64,000 nucleotides of DNA from Siphonodentalium dalli (GCA_032622095.1 CP136069.1:121946126-122010125), one strand, 5' to 3'; counted from the stretch's first letter, positions 34,484 to 47,900 are shown. The notes: generated by a model from the letters alone, not told the origin. Program-made: numbers and translations.

Positions 34484-36410
34484 AGGGACTGAAATCACTC
34501 GCATGCAGTGGGTAAATGTGCAAAACTATAAAAGTCTGCTCAAACAACACCTCTAAGAAGAACACGGAGAAATAGACAAACTTTCTTCTTATATTAATTA
34601 TTGATAGTTCTCCAATAACGAATTTGTGTGCGTTGAAACAAATTTTATATAAATGAAATTGTTACACTGATTCGTGAACAAACATCGCTGACCGCGTAGT
34701 ATGTTGAACTATTTTAGTCTAAAGATATGATTTTCATAATATTTTCAATGCTTTTCAAAGTTTGGCGCCAAGTTTTGATTAAACTTTGGTATCTAATTCG
34801 ACTTTGATAAGCAATGCCACTGTAACATTAATATTTACAAGAAAGTGTCAATGACACTGTAGGTCAATTTGGGAAGGAGTTTATTTTTGCTGAGCAATGA
34901 ATAGAACAGAAAAGTTACAGTAAAGGTCTTGTATTGTGCAGATGAAATTTTTTTCATTTGAAACATTTCACCAATTAATGTGGGCTGCAGGGTGTGCGGA
35001 TGGATTCAAATTTGAAATCCAAGATGCTGTTGGCAGCCATGAATTATAACGAATATCGGATCTAATCGATGGCTCCTATCTAGAGAACACCAGAAGATCG
35101 ATATGAAGATTGTGACAATTGGATGAGGGATGAGGTTTGTAGGATGTGCCAAAGGGTTTAGTCATGCAAAGAGTAAAATCCAAGATGGCTGTCGGTGGCC
35201 ATCTTTTTCATCGAAAATTGCTCAAATTCGATGAATTCCCATCTAGAGGTGATCATAAACATTGCCTGCAGATTTTCAATACAATTTTCCAATAAATGCA
35301 GGGTGCGAGCTGAGCCGATGGATTCATATTTGAAATCCAAGATGGCTGCTCGTGGCCATATTTAAAACAAAATCGATGGCTCCAATCTAGATGTCACCCG
35401 AAGACCCAAATATCCATATACATTTTGGTGATGATCGGATGAGGGATGTGGTTTGTAGTTGTGCCAAATGATATAGTCATGCAAAGAGTAAAATCCAAGG
35501 GGGCTGCCGGCGGCCATGTTTTTCATCGAAAATTGTTCAAATTCGATGGCTACCATCTGATGGATTCAAATTTGAAATCCAAGATGGCTGCTGTTAGCCA
35601 CGTTTTTAACGAATTTCGGGAAAATTGATGGCTCCCTTCTAGAGGCCACCCCGAAGACCCATACGAAGTTTTGTGATAATTGGATGAGGGATGTGGTCTG
35701 TAGGGTGAGCCAAAATATTGTCATGCAAAGAATTAAATCAAAGATGGCTGCCGGCGGCCATGTTTTTTTTTTATCGAATTTGGAAAATAATCGATGGTCC
35801 CATCTAGAGGTCACCCCCAAAGACCCATACGAAGTTTGGTGATAATCGGATGAGGGATGTGGTCTGTAGGGTGAGCCAAAGGATTTGGTCACGCAAAGAG
35901 TAAAACGATGGCTGCCGGCGGCAATGTTTTTCATTCAAAATCGCTAAAATTTGATAGCTCCCATCTAGAGGTGATCCTAAATATGCCTGTAAATTTTCAA
36001 AACATTTCTCCAATAAATGTGGGCTGCAGGGTGTGCCGATGGATTCAGATAAGAAAATCAAAATGGCCATGTTTTTAACGAATTTCAGAAAAAAACGATG
36101 GCTCCCGTCTAGAGGTCATCCTGAAGATCCCTATGAAGTTTGGTGATGGTCGGATGAGCGATGCGCCCTGCATATGTATGGTGTGCCGAAGGAAATTATT
36201 GACGGATGTACGGACGGGCGTGCGCACACACACGCGTACGAAGGACGCCAACCCATGGCAATAGCTCAAACTTTACGAAGCTAATAACAATGGTTTTATT
36301 ATGCGAAATATCGTTATTGGAGCAGATTGGTGAGTTATTAATAATGAAAATAATAACAAAATTTATCTATGTTTACATGTATTTGATGATTGACAAGAAG
36401 TTAAGATGGC
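34484..36410. mobile_element. Probable composite element enclosing a ~160-bp array
   Basis: Begins AAAGGGACTGAAATC at the same TTAA that ends the previous element. 34.60-34.85 kb is related to 16.55-16.82 kb. Then comes a tandem array (35.0-36.16 kb), then TATCGTTATTGGAG at 36.3 kb, a motif also found in inverted or shifted form at 34.6 and 32.5 kb. The right boundary is uncertain. No coding capacity. Confidence 0.4.
35000..36165. repeat. ~160-bp tandem array with AAGATGGCTGC motifs
   Basis: AAATCCAAGATGGCTGC-type motifs recur at about 35,021, 35,178, 35,338, 35,498, 35,578, 35,740, 35,905 and 36,060, mostly 155-165 bases apart. Each unit also has ATGGCTCCCATCTAGAGG, then AAGACCCATACGAAG and GGATGAGGGATGTGG. 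About seven degenerate copies, one shortened to ~80. A GACGGATGTACGGACGGG tail follows. Short ORFs here are artefacts. Confidence 0.9.
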
Positions 36411-38049
36411 GCTGACCTGACATTTGTGTCCCCGTTCGCAGACGTTCTAATAATGCCTGACGTATACGGAGACAAGGATTCCACCACTCTGTATGTTTTG
36501 AGCATATAGTTATCGTTCAGTCCAGTATTTTGAAGAGATATTCTCAGTTCCGATTTAGTCCTTGAAAATATATGCCATGACTATATCAAATACTGGAATA
36601 AGACTTTTCCACTCCACCTTAAGACTAGTCGTCTCCCAAAGCTTACATAACTGCATGGTGGAAGAAGTTTTTAAATGGTTAATGTTACCATTTCTTTACT
36701 AAGAATGATAGGCATAACATAGCAGTAACATTAAAATGAAAAGTCATAATAGCTTAACCTTTAAACAGCTCAACTTTCCAGAATCGGACGATCTTAGTCA
36801 TAATGTAATAACGTTATATATTCGTGCCTCGACGTTTTGTTATGCCATTTACAGTTTGGAACCCGGTCGGTCGCCGAGTTTGGTAACACTGAATGCTTCG
36901 AACGGAAGCGAAATAAACGCTCTTTATTCATACCGTACCAAGAATATATTAATATATATAGTTAACGCTCTTTATTGATTCGTGCTGAATATCTGTTTTT
37001 AAATTATGCGACTTGAATGGTCCGAGCCGAATTGCAACACATACGAGCATTACCACACACGTATAACTTGGAGCTCTAACCGCCATTTAGCTTTTGAAAT
37101 CACATAATTCATACTCCAATCAAACGTGGTAGACGATCTCACGTGTAACATCTAAAAAGTTTGTAAGGCACTGATAAAGATGTGAGTCATGCAGTAGAAT
37201 GTGAAGACGAGGCGTGCTTGTGATGCGTAGCCAACAACCGATGTAGCAGGGATGCATGTGATCTGTATGTCTCAATTTATAACCGCAACTGCCAGTATTT
37301 TTTTAATTAATCTTCGCCACACACGCACTTTCCCACTGTTATCGGACACAGAGAAATGACCAATATACGAAATACTCATTGACCAGTAGTTCCCTTAGAA
37401 ACTGTTCAGGTAATAAGTTCAACAAAATTTGGTCGGCCGTTTGTTTAACTTATTATCTGAACATTTTCCAGGAATCCTTCTGCATTTATCTGTTCGGTTG
37501 TTGCTTGTGTTTTCTGAACATCCCTCCAGATGAGCAATAGTGCATTATAATCTCTACCACTTTATTATCCATCCCTTAACAAACACTATTTCTGATTGGG
37601 CAAAAGCCGTCGTGATAATCCGAAAAAAATGTCATATTGGACTCCCAAAAGTCATATTGGACTCGAATCGTTTAAAAAATAATCGGGACTCCGTGACGTC
37701 ACGAAGTAACTCTATACTGGCAAATGAATCGGTGAAAATGTGATGCGCGCGCAATACTCTGGTGGATTTAGCAGATGTTTCACTACTGCGTTGAGTTTTT
37801 TTTTCACTTCCGTGTTTACTATTCCAAATCATGATACAGGCTTTTATACAGAATCAAGTGCCCACAAATACCAAAAATAAACACAAAAGTTTATTCACAA
37901 ATTTTGGATAAACATACAGATGGATAATAACAATGTCATAAGTAATACAATGTTGTATGTATACAGTGTGTGTTTTTCTTGTACTCGTCCAGGTTGCGGT
38001 GAAAAGTCATACTGGACTCGACACTGCAGTACACAACATTGTGTAATAA
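36411..38049. other. No gene recognised
   Basis: Two AACGCTCTTTATT motifs at about 36,915 and 36,967 recall the AAAGAGCGTT motifs inside the TTAA elements at 25.6 and 34.2 kb. A 60-80 codon ORF at 36,736 has no domain. AT-rich otherwise. Confidence 0.4.
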
Positions 38050-38150
38050 CTTTATAATAGCGAGTTTGCGATTTCAAACCGGTACGGGTACCGGTACGCG
38101 TACGGGTAGCTACCCGTACCGGTACACGTTTTGAAATCGCAAACTGTTTT
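38050..38150. repeat. GGTACGGGTA palindrome with GCGAGTTTGCGAT end
   Basis: AGTTTGCGATTTCAAA at the left and TTTGAAATCGCAAACT at the right flank a GGTACGGGTACCGG...CCGTACC core, so almost the whole stretch is palindromic. A related end (CGTACGGGTATCGC followed by AAACTCGC) lies inverted at 41,070-41,097. Confidence 0.75.
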
Positions 38151-38603
38151 ACCGGTAGAATTCATCACATCGACTGGTAATGTATGGTGAGCCAACTGCA
38201 ACAAAAATAATATTATGATATAGATAGATTGCTATTCGTATTATTGGCCGATGTTATACTTAGCGTTATGGATTGCTGGAAATGTGTATTTAGATTAGAT
38301 GGGCACCAGGTTAATCGGTTGCTTTCATCAAGGACGAGGCCAGCAGTTGGAAGGGGTTGTGCTTTTCTTTCACTTATCTTGGTAACATTTAAAACATTAG
38401 GATTCTACAAGTCATAGACCGATCGAGTGTTGACTATAAATCGGTTGGATTTTTTAGACTTAAAAAATTATGTTATAGTTAAATTTTCCAACCAATATTC
38501 GGTGTAAAATGTATTGTTTTAGACCCAGGGTCTAACAATGTATTACGCGTACTTTCAGTCAGATATAAGACCGAATTTGTCCCTCATTTTAGTTGGGGAA
38601 TAT

Positions 38604-39080
38604 TAAGTCATATTAAAGATGCATAATCCGAATTAACGCTCCCAAGTTACAATTTCTTTGGCTTCGGTGGGGGGGGGGGGGGGGGGGGTTGTTTGTAACA
38701 ATATTGGATTCGAGTCGAAGAACACACCAATCAAAGCTCAGGTTGAACAGATATCGATTTTTGAAGTTCGTTATTTCTTGAAATGTGTAATTATTTGTGG
38801 CCCAGAAAAGAGTCACCAAACCGACGGTCTCTGACAAATTTGACGAAGATGGATAAATCTAAAATCAAGTGGTAATACGGCCAAATTTCGTGATAATAAG
38901 GCCATATTTCGTTGAACAACATGTTGATAAATAACACGTTATACCATAGTTGAAGCGGTTAGCATTATTTTGTTTGTAATTAATGGATTCTGATAACAAA
39001 GCGTGTTTTGAATAAATGTTGCTGATGTAACTTGGTGATATGGGGACTGTCTGGTCGGATTGAGTACCTTTAAGTAACAT
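38604..39080. mobile_element. TIR element with TACTCAATCCGA-type ends
   Basis: Left end AAAGATGCATAATCCGAATT and right end CGGATTGAGTACCTTTAAG are inverted, imperfect. The inside carries GGATTCGAGTCGAAGAAC and a 20-base poly(G) run. A relative in inverse orientation lies at 44.5-44.94 kb (GACTCGAATC, TTAATTCGGATTGAGTACC). Non-coding. Confidence 0.5.
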
Positions 39081-39962
39081 TGATTTGGAATCTTTAATTA
39101 GATCGAAGGGTCGGCCCTTCGGGGCAAGGGGATATTTATCCCAAGAATTGGGATTTTTGTCGGGATCTAAACCCGGAGTTATGTTGATAAGTTAAACTTA
39201 ATTTGTAACAATAAAATGTGTTAAAATGTAGTATTTTTATTATGTGGATTGAATAAAGGGCGTCTGCTTCACTTCTTTGCGAAACACAGAAAACAGCTGA
39301 AACTCGCTCTGATTATGCTTTGATTTTGTAGAGGTACTTCGTGTCTTTAGCGACCTGTATTATCCCCACCAGTATTGTGGTTCAAATGCACCATGTCCGT
39401 TCAGATGGTAAATATAGGCCTATATTAAAATGAGAAATCAGTCCCCACCTACTACTAGTACATACGATAAAGTAACTAAACGGTTGTATTCAAATTTGCA
39501 ATATATGGATAAATCCACGATATATTGATGCCCTTGTACAAAGGGTTGAGACAGGGACGTGACAGCAGGGTGTCTCACCCTCCCCAACTTTGGTAAAATG
39601 TTCAAGGGTTCTCCTAGTTTGATTTTTCAACAATTTATTAATGGATTATTTGTAGTTTTTAGACCAACATTTGCATATATTCCTTTTTTTTGTAAGCAAT
39701 TTGGACTGAAATGGCTACCAGAAACTTTTGGAAATTTTCCACCTTGGGGGGGGGGGGGGGTGGGGGGTGTCAGGTCTCAAAATTTCTAACAATTGGAAAG
39801 CTTGATGCCAATCTGGATGCTATGATTTAGCAAATTACATTATCAAATTTCAAAAATTTCTCACACCGTGCCGAACAATAGTCGATAGGGTGTGTTGCGG
39901 TCCCTCTCAGTGTCAGTCATAAACTGATAATTAGTTTAAGAAACAAAAATCGGGGGTGAATT
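39081..39962. other. No gene; dispersed repeat and poly(G)
   Basis: 39.61-39.75 kb is a TTTCCAAC-family copy ending in a 15-base G run at about 39,746. Nothing coding seen. Confidence 0.5.
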
Positions 39963-40339
39963 CAGGGGCGCCGGAAGAGGGGGGGCAGAGAGGGCAGCTG
40001 ACCCCCTGCCCTTGACCAAGGGGGCGAGCGGGGGGCAGGTACTTGCCCTTTTTCTGGAGACAGAAAATGTTTTTTGTGTGGTTAATCTCGTGTTTTTATA
40101 GCAAAATGTGACTTTTTGGGTCCAAATACAACCAATTTCACAAGGAATATTATTTTTTTGTCAATTTTATCACAAAACGGCCATAAAAACCGACAAATAC
40201 CATTAAAATAGGGATTTTTGCCACAATTAATTTATGGTTATTTTCCCGAGTTTGCGGAGAAAATGCCCTTTTCTGCGGAAAAGTGCCCTTTTTGTAGGCT
40301 CTGCCCCCCCCCTGCCCTTGGATGCTTCCGGCGCCCCTG
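39963..40339. mobile_element. hAT-like MITE with perfect 8-bp TSD
   Basis: Ends CAGGGGCGCCGGAAG / CTTCCGGCGCCCCTG, flanked by identical GGTGAATT on both sides (39,955-39,962 and 40,340-40,347). CAGGG termini with 8-bp duplications are typical of hAT elements. The inside has TGCCCTT-rich flanks and an AT-rich middle. 377 bp, non-autonomous. A second copy lies at 51.6 kb. Confidence 0.9.
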
Positions 40340-42319
40340 GGTGAATTTGTATGGCGTTAGACCACTGGATATTAAGATATTTTCAGACTCAGGTCTACAC
40401 ATATTTTGTACTGCAATGTCGGCCCAGTGGATTATATATATGCCCATCCCGGCTAGTGACAAAGAGACTACTGATTCATTTAGAATATGCTACTATCCAA
40501 GCGGTTGTGAGGAACCAGTTGGGGAAAAATCAAAGCCCAGCGGGGGGGGGGGGGGGGGGGGGGTGCTGCAAATGAAATTACGCGCAAACATGTGAATTTG
40601 ATATGGTTCAAGTGATATAGTTAGAAATTCGAAGGTGGACACCCTTCCTAACGCGGAGACAATTTATAGCCACGTCCCTGCAATGGGTCGAGACTGCATC
40701 TATAGCACCATCTACTCACTCTATTAACACAACCTGTCATTAATGCAGTGAACAAAGATGTTAGTGAAGAGATCGGCCTTCCGTATTTATCTAAGTGCCA
40801 GAAGCCGCCTCGAGAATATGAACGTGAAATCTGGGTTTAAATGACAATTGTATCCATGATTGTTGCCCATGAAATCTTCAATAAATAGGTTAACGCATAT
40901 CTGACTGGAATTTCGTTGAATTCATGAACCTTTGAGTGAGAAAATCGTAGTGAAAGGTTACCGGTCAATGTGACACATCTACCCGCTTTATGAGCTGCAT
41001 TGAAAGTACCCAAGTTACCGTGACGATTTTCGCCGATTTACCGGGTTTTACCCGTACCCGTTCCCGTCGTACGGGTATCGCAAACTCGCTATATAACTGA
41101 TTTAAAGGGGCACTTTGATTATTGCGATATAACCAAGATGCGGGCCCCGTTGGTTCAGAGTGCCCGGATGAAGATAATTAATCGAGTGTGCTTCTCACAG
41201 TACGAGCTAACTGCATGACCTCCTATAGCCTGATACCGGAGTACGCTGTGTATGTCTCTTTGGAAAGCAGACGAAATTTCTAAACGATGTCGATGACATC
41301 TGTTAGGAATTTCGTCGGCTTTTCTAAGACAGGCTATTTGGCCATGCGTTTGTCAAAACAGACCTGTTTCTTACGTGCACGGTGCATGCATAATTCGCGT
41401 TTATTGATAGTAATGACGAAAAGAGTAACGGCTTGTATTAATCGAATAATATAAATGAAGTTAGTTTGCCGCGTATCGTAATCAGGATGGACTTTATTTT
41501 ACCTATACGGACCGTTCATTCTTGAAAGTGCAGCCTGTACTCGTATAGTAAAACTCGGAATTATGCTTTCAAGATTCATATCAAGGCGACGTCCAGTCGC
41601 GGGATGTTGGTCAGTTTCTGTGCCGATGCCAGGGGCGTACACTAGCAACGGCGGGGTGGTTGACGGGGTGTCACGCGTGCAAATATATACATGTATACAG
41701 TGACATTAGCACTAACCTTTACTATTGAAAATAAATTGAGTTCGTGTGTCCGGATAAAGGCGACAAAACGACTCAACCCCTCTGAAAATGTGTACATAGG
41801 GTCATATCATGCACGTAACCCGGGGATTAAGGGCGCTAATATTAATGTTTATGACTTTGGCTACATATAGGCGATCAAACGGAGGGGCAGATCGGCAGAT
41901 TAAAAAAAAAATCTAATTTTTTTTTGGAATTTGGGAATAGATTTTTACAACTTGTTTTGCTTCATCCTATTTTATGGATGTTAGTGTTGTAGACTATTAT
42001 AATATTTAAGGAAGTGGCAGTCCTGTCAACAAATTTGGTATTTTGACAAAAATTTGATTTTGAAGCCATTTTCACCAAGCTTGGTGTTATTTCTTTAAAA
42101 TGGGGAATTTGACCCTAAAAATAATATAATAATAATAAAATTTCCCGGACCCCTGTGTCTTATATATATGTACTTTTAGTATTATGACCAATTTGTGGCA
42201 GGGGCCAATGGTTGCACTATTCATGTGTGTTTCCGAATACGTTGTTCGAATAAATAGGATTATCATTATTTGTGGCTGAGACATGAGAAGCTGCATAATC
42301 TATATATATAAAACCCGTC

Positions 42320-42354
<35 letters not shown>

Positions 42355-43152
42355 AGGGTGTGTGTGTGTGTGTGTGTATAACTCGGTCACGCTTTTGGCG
42401 CGTTTATAACTTTTCAACCATGCGTCCAATGTGGCCCAAATTTGTACCCCGACCTATCGTGTGTCATAAAAGGTGACTCACCAAATTTCACGCCGATTGG
42501 TTAAAGCAAACCTGAGATCTAACATGCTCCCCAAATGCAGCATTTGCACTCAAGTAGACACTATTTCTTATGACGTCATTGACGTCGAACGCAAACCAAC
42601 ACTTGCTTTGCTATAATTGTAGGCGAAACTTCCATGCGCTCTACCAAAGCGTTGTTGGAAATTAATGTGTCAGATCAGGTTCAGTGTGAATTTAGGTAAC
42701 GAATGTTGATTTTGTCGCGGAAGTGCATGTATAGTGGGGTGTAGAGTCAAGACTCGAACGTTCTACCGTCGTTGGGAAAGGGTGGATGTAGTGGTGTGCA
42801 GATCCAAGACTCAAACGTTCGTCGTTGGGAATGGGTGCTAATATGGTATTTTAATTTGCCAGTTGGGTTTGAACATAAGTAAAGAATGCTGTCTTTGATA
42901 CGAAAGTTGTGCATTGAGTGTGGAATCGAAGGAGTACCGGTATACACGTGGGTAGGCGGTACCCAGTGGCCGCGGCAGTGGGTACCGTGAACTCAGTAAA
43001 TTCGCCGGAACTCAGTTGGAGAAAGCACATTTCCGGGACAGGCCTAATAATAGGGCCTACAGTGTAAACAATACTGCCGACGCTAATTAATGCTCTTTTA
43101 ATCTTTCGGTTGAGTGCAAATCTGATACAAGAATAAATGTTTAAAAGATCAC
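40340..43152. other. No gene; simple repeats and possible Helitron-like end
   Basis: Contains a 22-base poly(G) tract (40,542-40,563), a small hairpin at about 41,270-41,320 (GACGAAATTTCTAAACG / AGGAATTTCGTCG) and a (TG)n microsatellite at about 42,323-42,379. The stretch TCTATATATATAAAACCCG followed by GTCGTCTG, before the microsatellite, resembles 5' ends seen in some Helitron-like non-autonomous elements; this is a weak call. No coding exon found. Confidence 0.4.
42323..42379. repeat. (TG)n microsatellite
   Basis: About 28 TG units, interrupted once by GGAGGG near 42,352. Length polymorphism is expected. Confidence 0.95.
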
Positions 43153-43760
43153 AATGCGCGAAGCGCACGCAGTTTAAATTCATATAATGTGCGCGAAGCT
43201 CACAAAGGGGCTGCAGGCCCCTCCCCCGCTAAATAAAGGTTCAGAATTGAGCCTGTTTCAGTTAGTATCTTGATTGTTGCGTTCCATATATGTGCATGCA
43301 CATACGTGGGTTGGGGAGATGATGGTGGGGGCAAAAATACAGTTTTATTGAAATAAAGTGTTCATACAAATGGGCCACGCAGTGCAGGGCGTGTGATCAA
43401 TAGGTTGCATGTTGAATACAGGGTCCGTTTAAAATGTGCTGCAAGCTCCCTATATATGTGCGCGAAGCTCACGCAGTTTAAGATCCTATAATGTGCGCGA
43501 AGCGCAGAAAGGGGCTGTACATAGGCCCCTCCCCCTCTAAATAAAGATTCCGAAGTGAGCCTGTTTCAGTTAGTATTATAGATAAAGTAAAATATTTTGA
43601 TTGTTGCGTTCCATTTGTGCATGCATATAGCCTACATGGGTCGGGGAGATGGGGGTGTGGGTAAAAATACAGTTTTATTGAAATAAAGTGTTCATACAAA
43701 CGGGCCGCGCAGTGCAGGCGTATGCTCATTAGGCGGCATGCTGGATACAGGTTCCCCGAC
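43153..43760. repeat. Tandem duplication of a ~304-bp unit
   Basis: GCGCGAAGCKCACGCAGTTTA recurs 304 bases apart (43,156 and 43,460), followed in both copies by AGGCCCCTCCCCC, GAGCCTGTTTCAGTTAGTA, AAATACAGTTTTATTG and GCGCAGTGCAGG-type segments. The copies differ by point changes and a ~20-base insertion. Each contains GTGCGCGAAGCKCA twice, so there is an inner short repeat. Confidence 0.85.
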
Positions 43761-44480
43761 CTCCACCATCACCCCCCCCCCCAGTGGTACCACCCCGAGT
43801 GGTGAAAATTGGGTATGGACCATTTTCGAGAATGGTAAGGATTTCGACCGATTTGACCGAATGTGTGGGTGGCCCGCCCTAAATACCACCTAAAAACACT
43901 CCGAGCCACCACGTATCACCCCCTGGTGGTAGGCATACCACCCAACCCAAAACATATGATAGCTTACTATTTTGAGACTGGGACTCATATAATATATAAT
44001 AATATATTAGTCCCAGCTACATGTAGCTAGAAATGTGAACAGCAGACATCCTGAGATACAAACTATATATTATTGATTGTTTGATTTTCCAACCAGTATT
44101 TAGTTGGGGAATGTGTTGTTTTTAGACCAACAGCAGTATATTCTTCTACTTTTGGTCCAAAGTTTGGTCGGAATGGCTATCGGTTGAACAATTTAGGTTT
44201 AGAGGGTGTCAGGTTTGACATTTCCGTTGGAAATGTTTGAGGTACCATTTGGAAAGTTCAACTGGGAGGGGGGTTGCAAAGTAGTATTTCGAGAACATTT
44301 GACTTTGGTCTGGTTCAAGGTACGTACATTTGGAAATATCAAGGTATCTACATGTACTAGTAGCCACCTCCCCGGTTATAAGGTATAAGAACACATTGGC
44401 TACATGGATGCGACTAGAGATCTCCATTGTGGGGAGGTCTCCAACGATAACTTACTATTATTATCACAGCTCTCAGTTAG
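43761..44480. other. No gene; repeats
   Basis: Includes poly(C) at 43,772, recurrent CACC / GGTGG words at 43,760-43,950, a GGGACTCATA...TATTAGTCCC hairpin at about 43,977, and a TTTCCAAC-family copy at 44.08-44.20 kb. Confidence 0.45.
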
Positions 44481-44570
44481 TGGCCAAGACATAAATGCAA
44501 AAATAATGAAAAGCACCATCAACTATAGTATAAAATTGCACAAAACCTGTTATTTATCAACATTTTGTTC

Positions 44571-44775
44571 AACGAAATTTTACCGGTTTGTCAAATATCT
44601 GACACAAAAACCCACTTGATTTTAGAGTTATCCATATTTGCCCGCAATTTGGTCAATGAAATTCTTCTCGATGACTATTTTGCCGGTTTGTCAAATATCT
44701 GACACAAAAAGCCACTTGATTTTAGAGTTATCCATCTTTGCCCGCAATTTGGTCAATGAAATTCTTCTCGTTGAC
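44571..44775. repeat. 100-bp tandem duplication
   Basis: CCGGTTTGTCAAATATCTGA recurs exactly 100 bases apart (44,583 and 44,683), and CCCGCAATTTGGTCAATGAA at 44,641 and 44,741. The copies are over 95% identical by eye. An inverted relative of the unit lies at 38.85-38.96 kb inside the TIR element. Confidence 0.9.
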
Positions 44776-44939
44776 TGTCTATTGGGCCACTATAATTAAA
44801 ATAATAGATTTATAACATCGATATCTGATCACTCTGAGCTGTGGTGGGTGGGTTCCTCGACTCGAATCAAATATTTTTTACCCCCGAAGTCAAGGAAATA
44901 GTAATTTGCGACCGTTAATTCGGATTGAGTACCTTTAAG

Positions 44940-47900
44940 ATCTAACAGCAACCATATCTAAACCCCACTACAATCTGGGACTAATATATGTTATACATGT
45001 ATTAGTCCCAGCTACAATCAGTGAACCTGATGAATAATTTTAACAGCATCTGAAAATGAAAGAAACATCCCACACCTTGTCTACGATATAATGAAAGCCA
45101 TAATTGTAAATCAATCAGCTCTTCGTGTACCGGTATACATGTATATGTACACATATTGGACCCACATGAATTGCTATATTCTCCATATTAATTTAAAACG
45201 AGCGCAACACTTTAACAAACTCATTATTGAGTATTATATCAATAGCGATGTCTTTGTTAAAGTGGCAAGGTCATTTTAAATTTATACTCCTTTTAACATC
45301 AGTAGGCCTACACAATCATTCGTTGCATAACTTTCATTAAATTTTCCTAGTACTGAATATAAACAGTACTGGTACAATAACACTAGCAGTACTGGAACCG
45401 ACCATACTGTAGGTGTCTGGCCTGTTTATTACCTTTTTAATTTGTTCTGATACATCAGGTACTTATAATAAGATGATAGTTCATTCAGACAACATCCTCT
45501 AAGTTGCCTAATAATAGAGACAAACTAATAATAGTGATGGTGGGATTTTTTAGCTAAAATTAATAATAGTAACCACAGCAATTTCACTCTATGTCTCTTT
45601 AAAAGTGATCTGATCATGGGAAGTGTTCTCCAAATATAATAACAGTGTTGACACTATCATATTATTGACACTATTATTGCACATGAGAGTACCGTTACTA
45701 ATACATGTAGATGCTAATATGAGTAAGTCATTATCAAGTCTGGCTCTTCTTGAATTCAACTATCATAGTGATATTCAACTACATGTATTATATCTTAATT
45801 GTACTACCATACACAATGTATACTGGTACGCCAGGTACGGTATATGTATACGTAAACTCCAGGTTTTCTCTATTTTTACTAAAACTTCATGGAATCATCT
45901 CACTTCGTAATGCACAACCACTTTAAATGTACATGTATATAACACTATAATTTTAACAGAGCAAATGAGAAGGCATCATATTCCAATATAAAAAGAATTC
46001 TACAGCTTATTACAGGAGACCTGTTTATTTCATAATGGCAGAAGTACATGTGCATGTACCGGTATGCCATTTGAATGACATTATAAATAACTTCTCACCA
46101 AGATGATTTCAAAATTCTAACTACTAGTACAAGTAAATCAGTTAAATAATCAAAAATGCCAGCACCGATATATATACTGTACTTAGTACATGTAGTAGGT
46201 ACCGTACATGAGATATTTTCACCACTTCATAATAGTTGAATATATACGGTACATGTACCGGTACAATGGAATTCAAGTTGTGTCAGACCTGTTGTTTGGC
46301 ATAAACAATGTACCAGTAAGTGACTTTGGTGATCACTGTTAGTCATTGATTTTGATAACATAAGTTCATGATTTTTACAAAATAATTTTAATGAATCAAA
46401 ACCATGTGCAGCCGCATGTGTAACATGTAACTGTCTTTGTCCATTAGTCATTATCCAAGTCTGGTTTAGTCTTGATCTAATGATAAAAGGCGGAATGTTA
46501 CTAGTATGTACCGGTAACTTATGATCATGATCCGGGAGTCTGGTGAATTATAATCCATTTCACAGCATTGTCCATGTCTGCATGTTTCATGACATGTTTG
46601 GTAAACAACCTCACTCGATTCACTGACACTGGTGAGTGGTGCCATTGCCATTCTGATTCTCCAATCTCCATATCATGTTCAACCCTTCACAAGTTCACAC
46701 ACATGTAGCTACTGTACTTCTTATCAGTCTAATGTACTATGCAGAATGATAGAATCTGAATGAACATTCAATGACCTTTTACGGCATCAGCGTTGACTGC
46801 ATTTCAGCGTTGACTGCATTTCAGCATTGAAGGGCTGAGGAGTCCAGAATAGAACTATAATCATCATATTTTGCAATAATCATTATATTTTGCAATAATC
46901 ATTACATTCACATTGTTTGCATTCTTCCATTGCCTTGGGTCAATCAGTCATTCAATGATTCAGTGCTATTCACTTATTCGAGTCAATGTCCATGATAATA
47001 ACAGTTGAATACGGCATAGCCTGACCTGCCACACTCAGTGACTCACACACAGTGTCTGTGACCAGTCCAGTGTTAGTTCAGTCATGAACGTAGTGCGTAT
47101 CCTTCTACGCTGGAAGCAGCAATCTGCGAAAGCGGTCATGTTGACCAACTTCACAAAGTCCAGTGTGCGATATTCCGCCATTATTCGGATTGGTCCCGTC
47201 ACTTCACATGATATTTTCTGATAATTAAGCGGTATTTCTAACATCCAAACGGGTTAAAACAGTCTATATCTAATCCGTTGTGTACACGAAAGAATGAGAT
47301 ACACATTTTCTGCGAATAATGAACGAAACAAGCAGATATGACAGATGAAAAACTATTTATTTTTAACACATAAAAATTCCACACCGGAAGTTCGGCGAAG
47401 GGTGGCGAATACGGACTGTGAAATAACGTACCGGTACTCTAACTCTGGGAACAATTTATCCCCAATTTCATGCACAAGAATGTTTAAACATTATCATAAC
47501 ATATTCGACTTGTTTTTAATTTGTTTTCATGAAAAGGAATGATAAAAGGCACAATAAACATATCTAGAACGACAAATAAATCCAAATTAGCCATTTCCCC
47601 GTAAAATTTCGGTCAGGCAAGCGAGGTACAAAAATGTATGAATCTGAGTACGAAAGTCAGAGTGTTCCTCTATCGTATTGCAATAATCGCCAACCTATTA
47701 TAATATAAAAAAGCTATGCAGGGGGTTAACTCGGAAAAAAAATTATTGTTGCGGAAAGAGTCTCATTGTGAGACTTTAAGTTTAGTAAATAATGGGTTAA
47801 ACGAAAGACCAACCCCATAGAGATATATGGTGCACTGTTGAAACATAAGCAACATGAACCAATCATATATTTCATTTTAGATGTTGCATATATGCTTTAA

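Noticed and set aside
35158-36070. Cluster of 60-122 codon minus ORFs in the ~160-bp array
   Set aside because: They arise from repeat units being open in one frame; the translations are repetitive and frame shifts between units.
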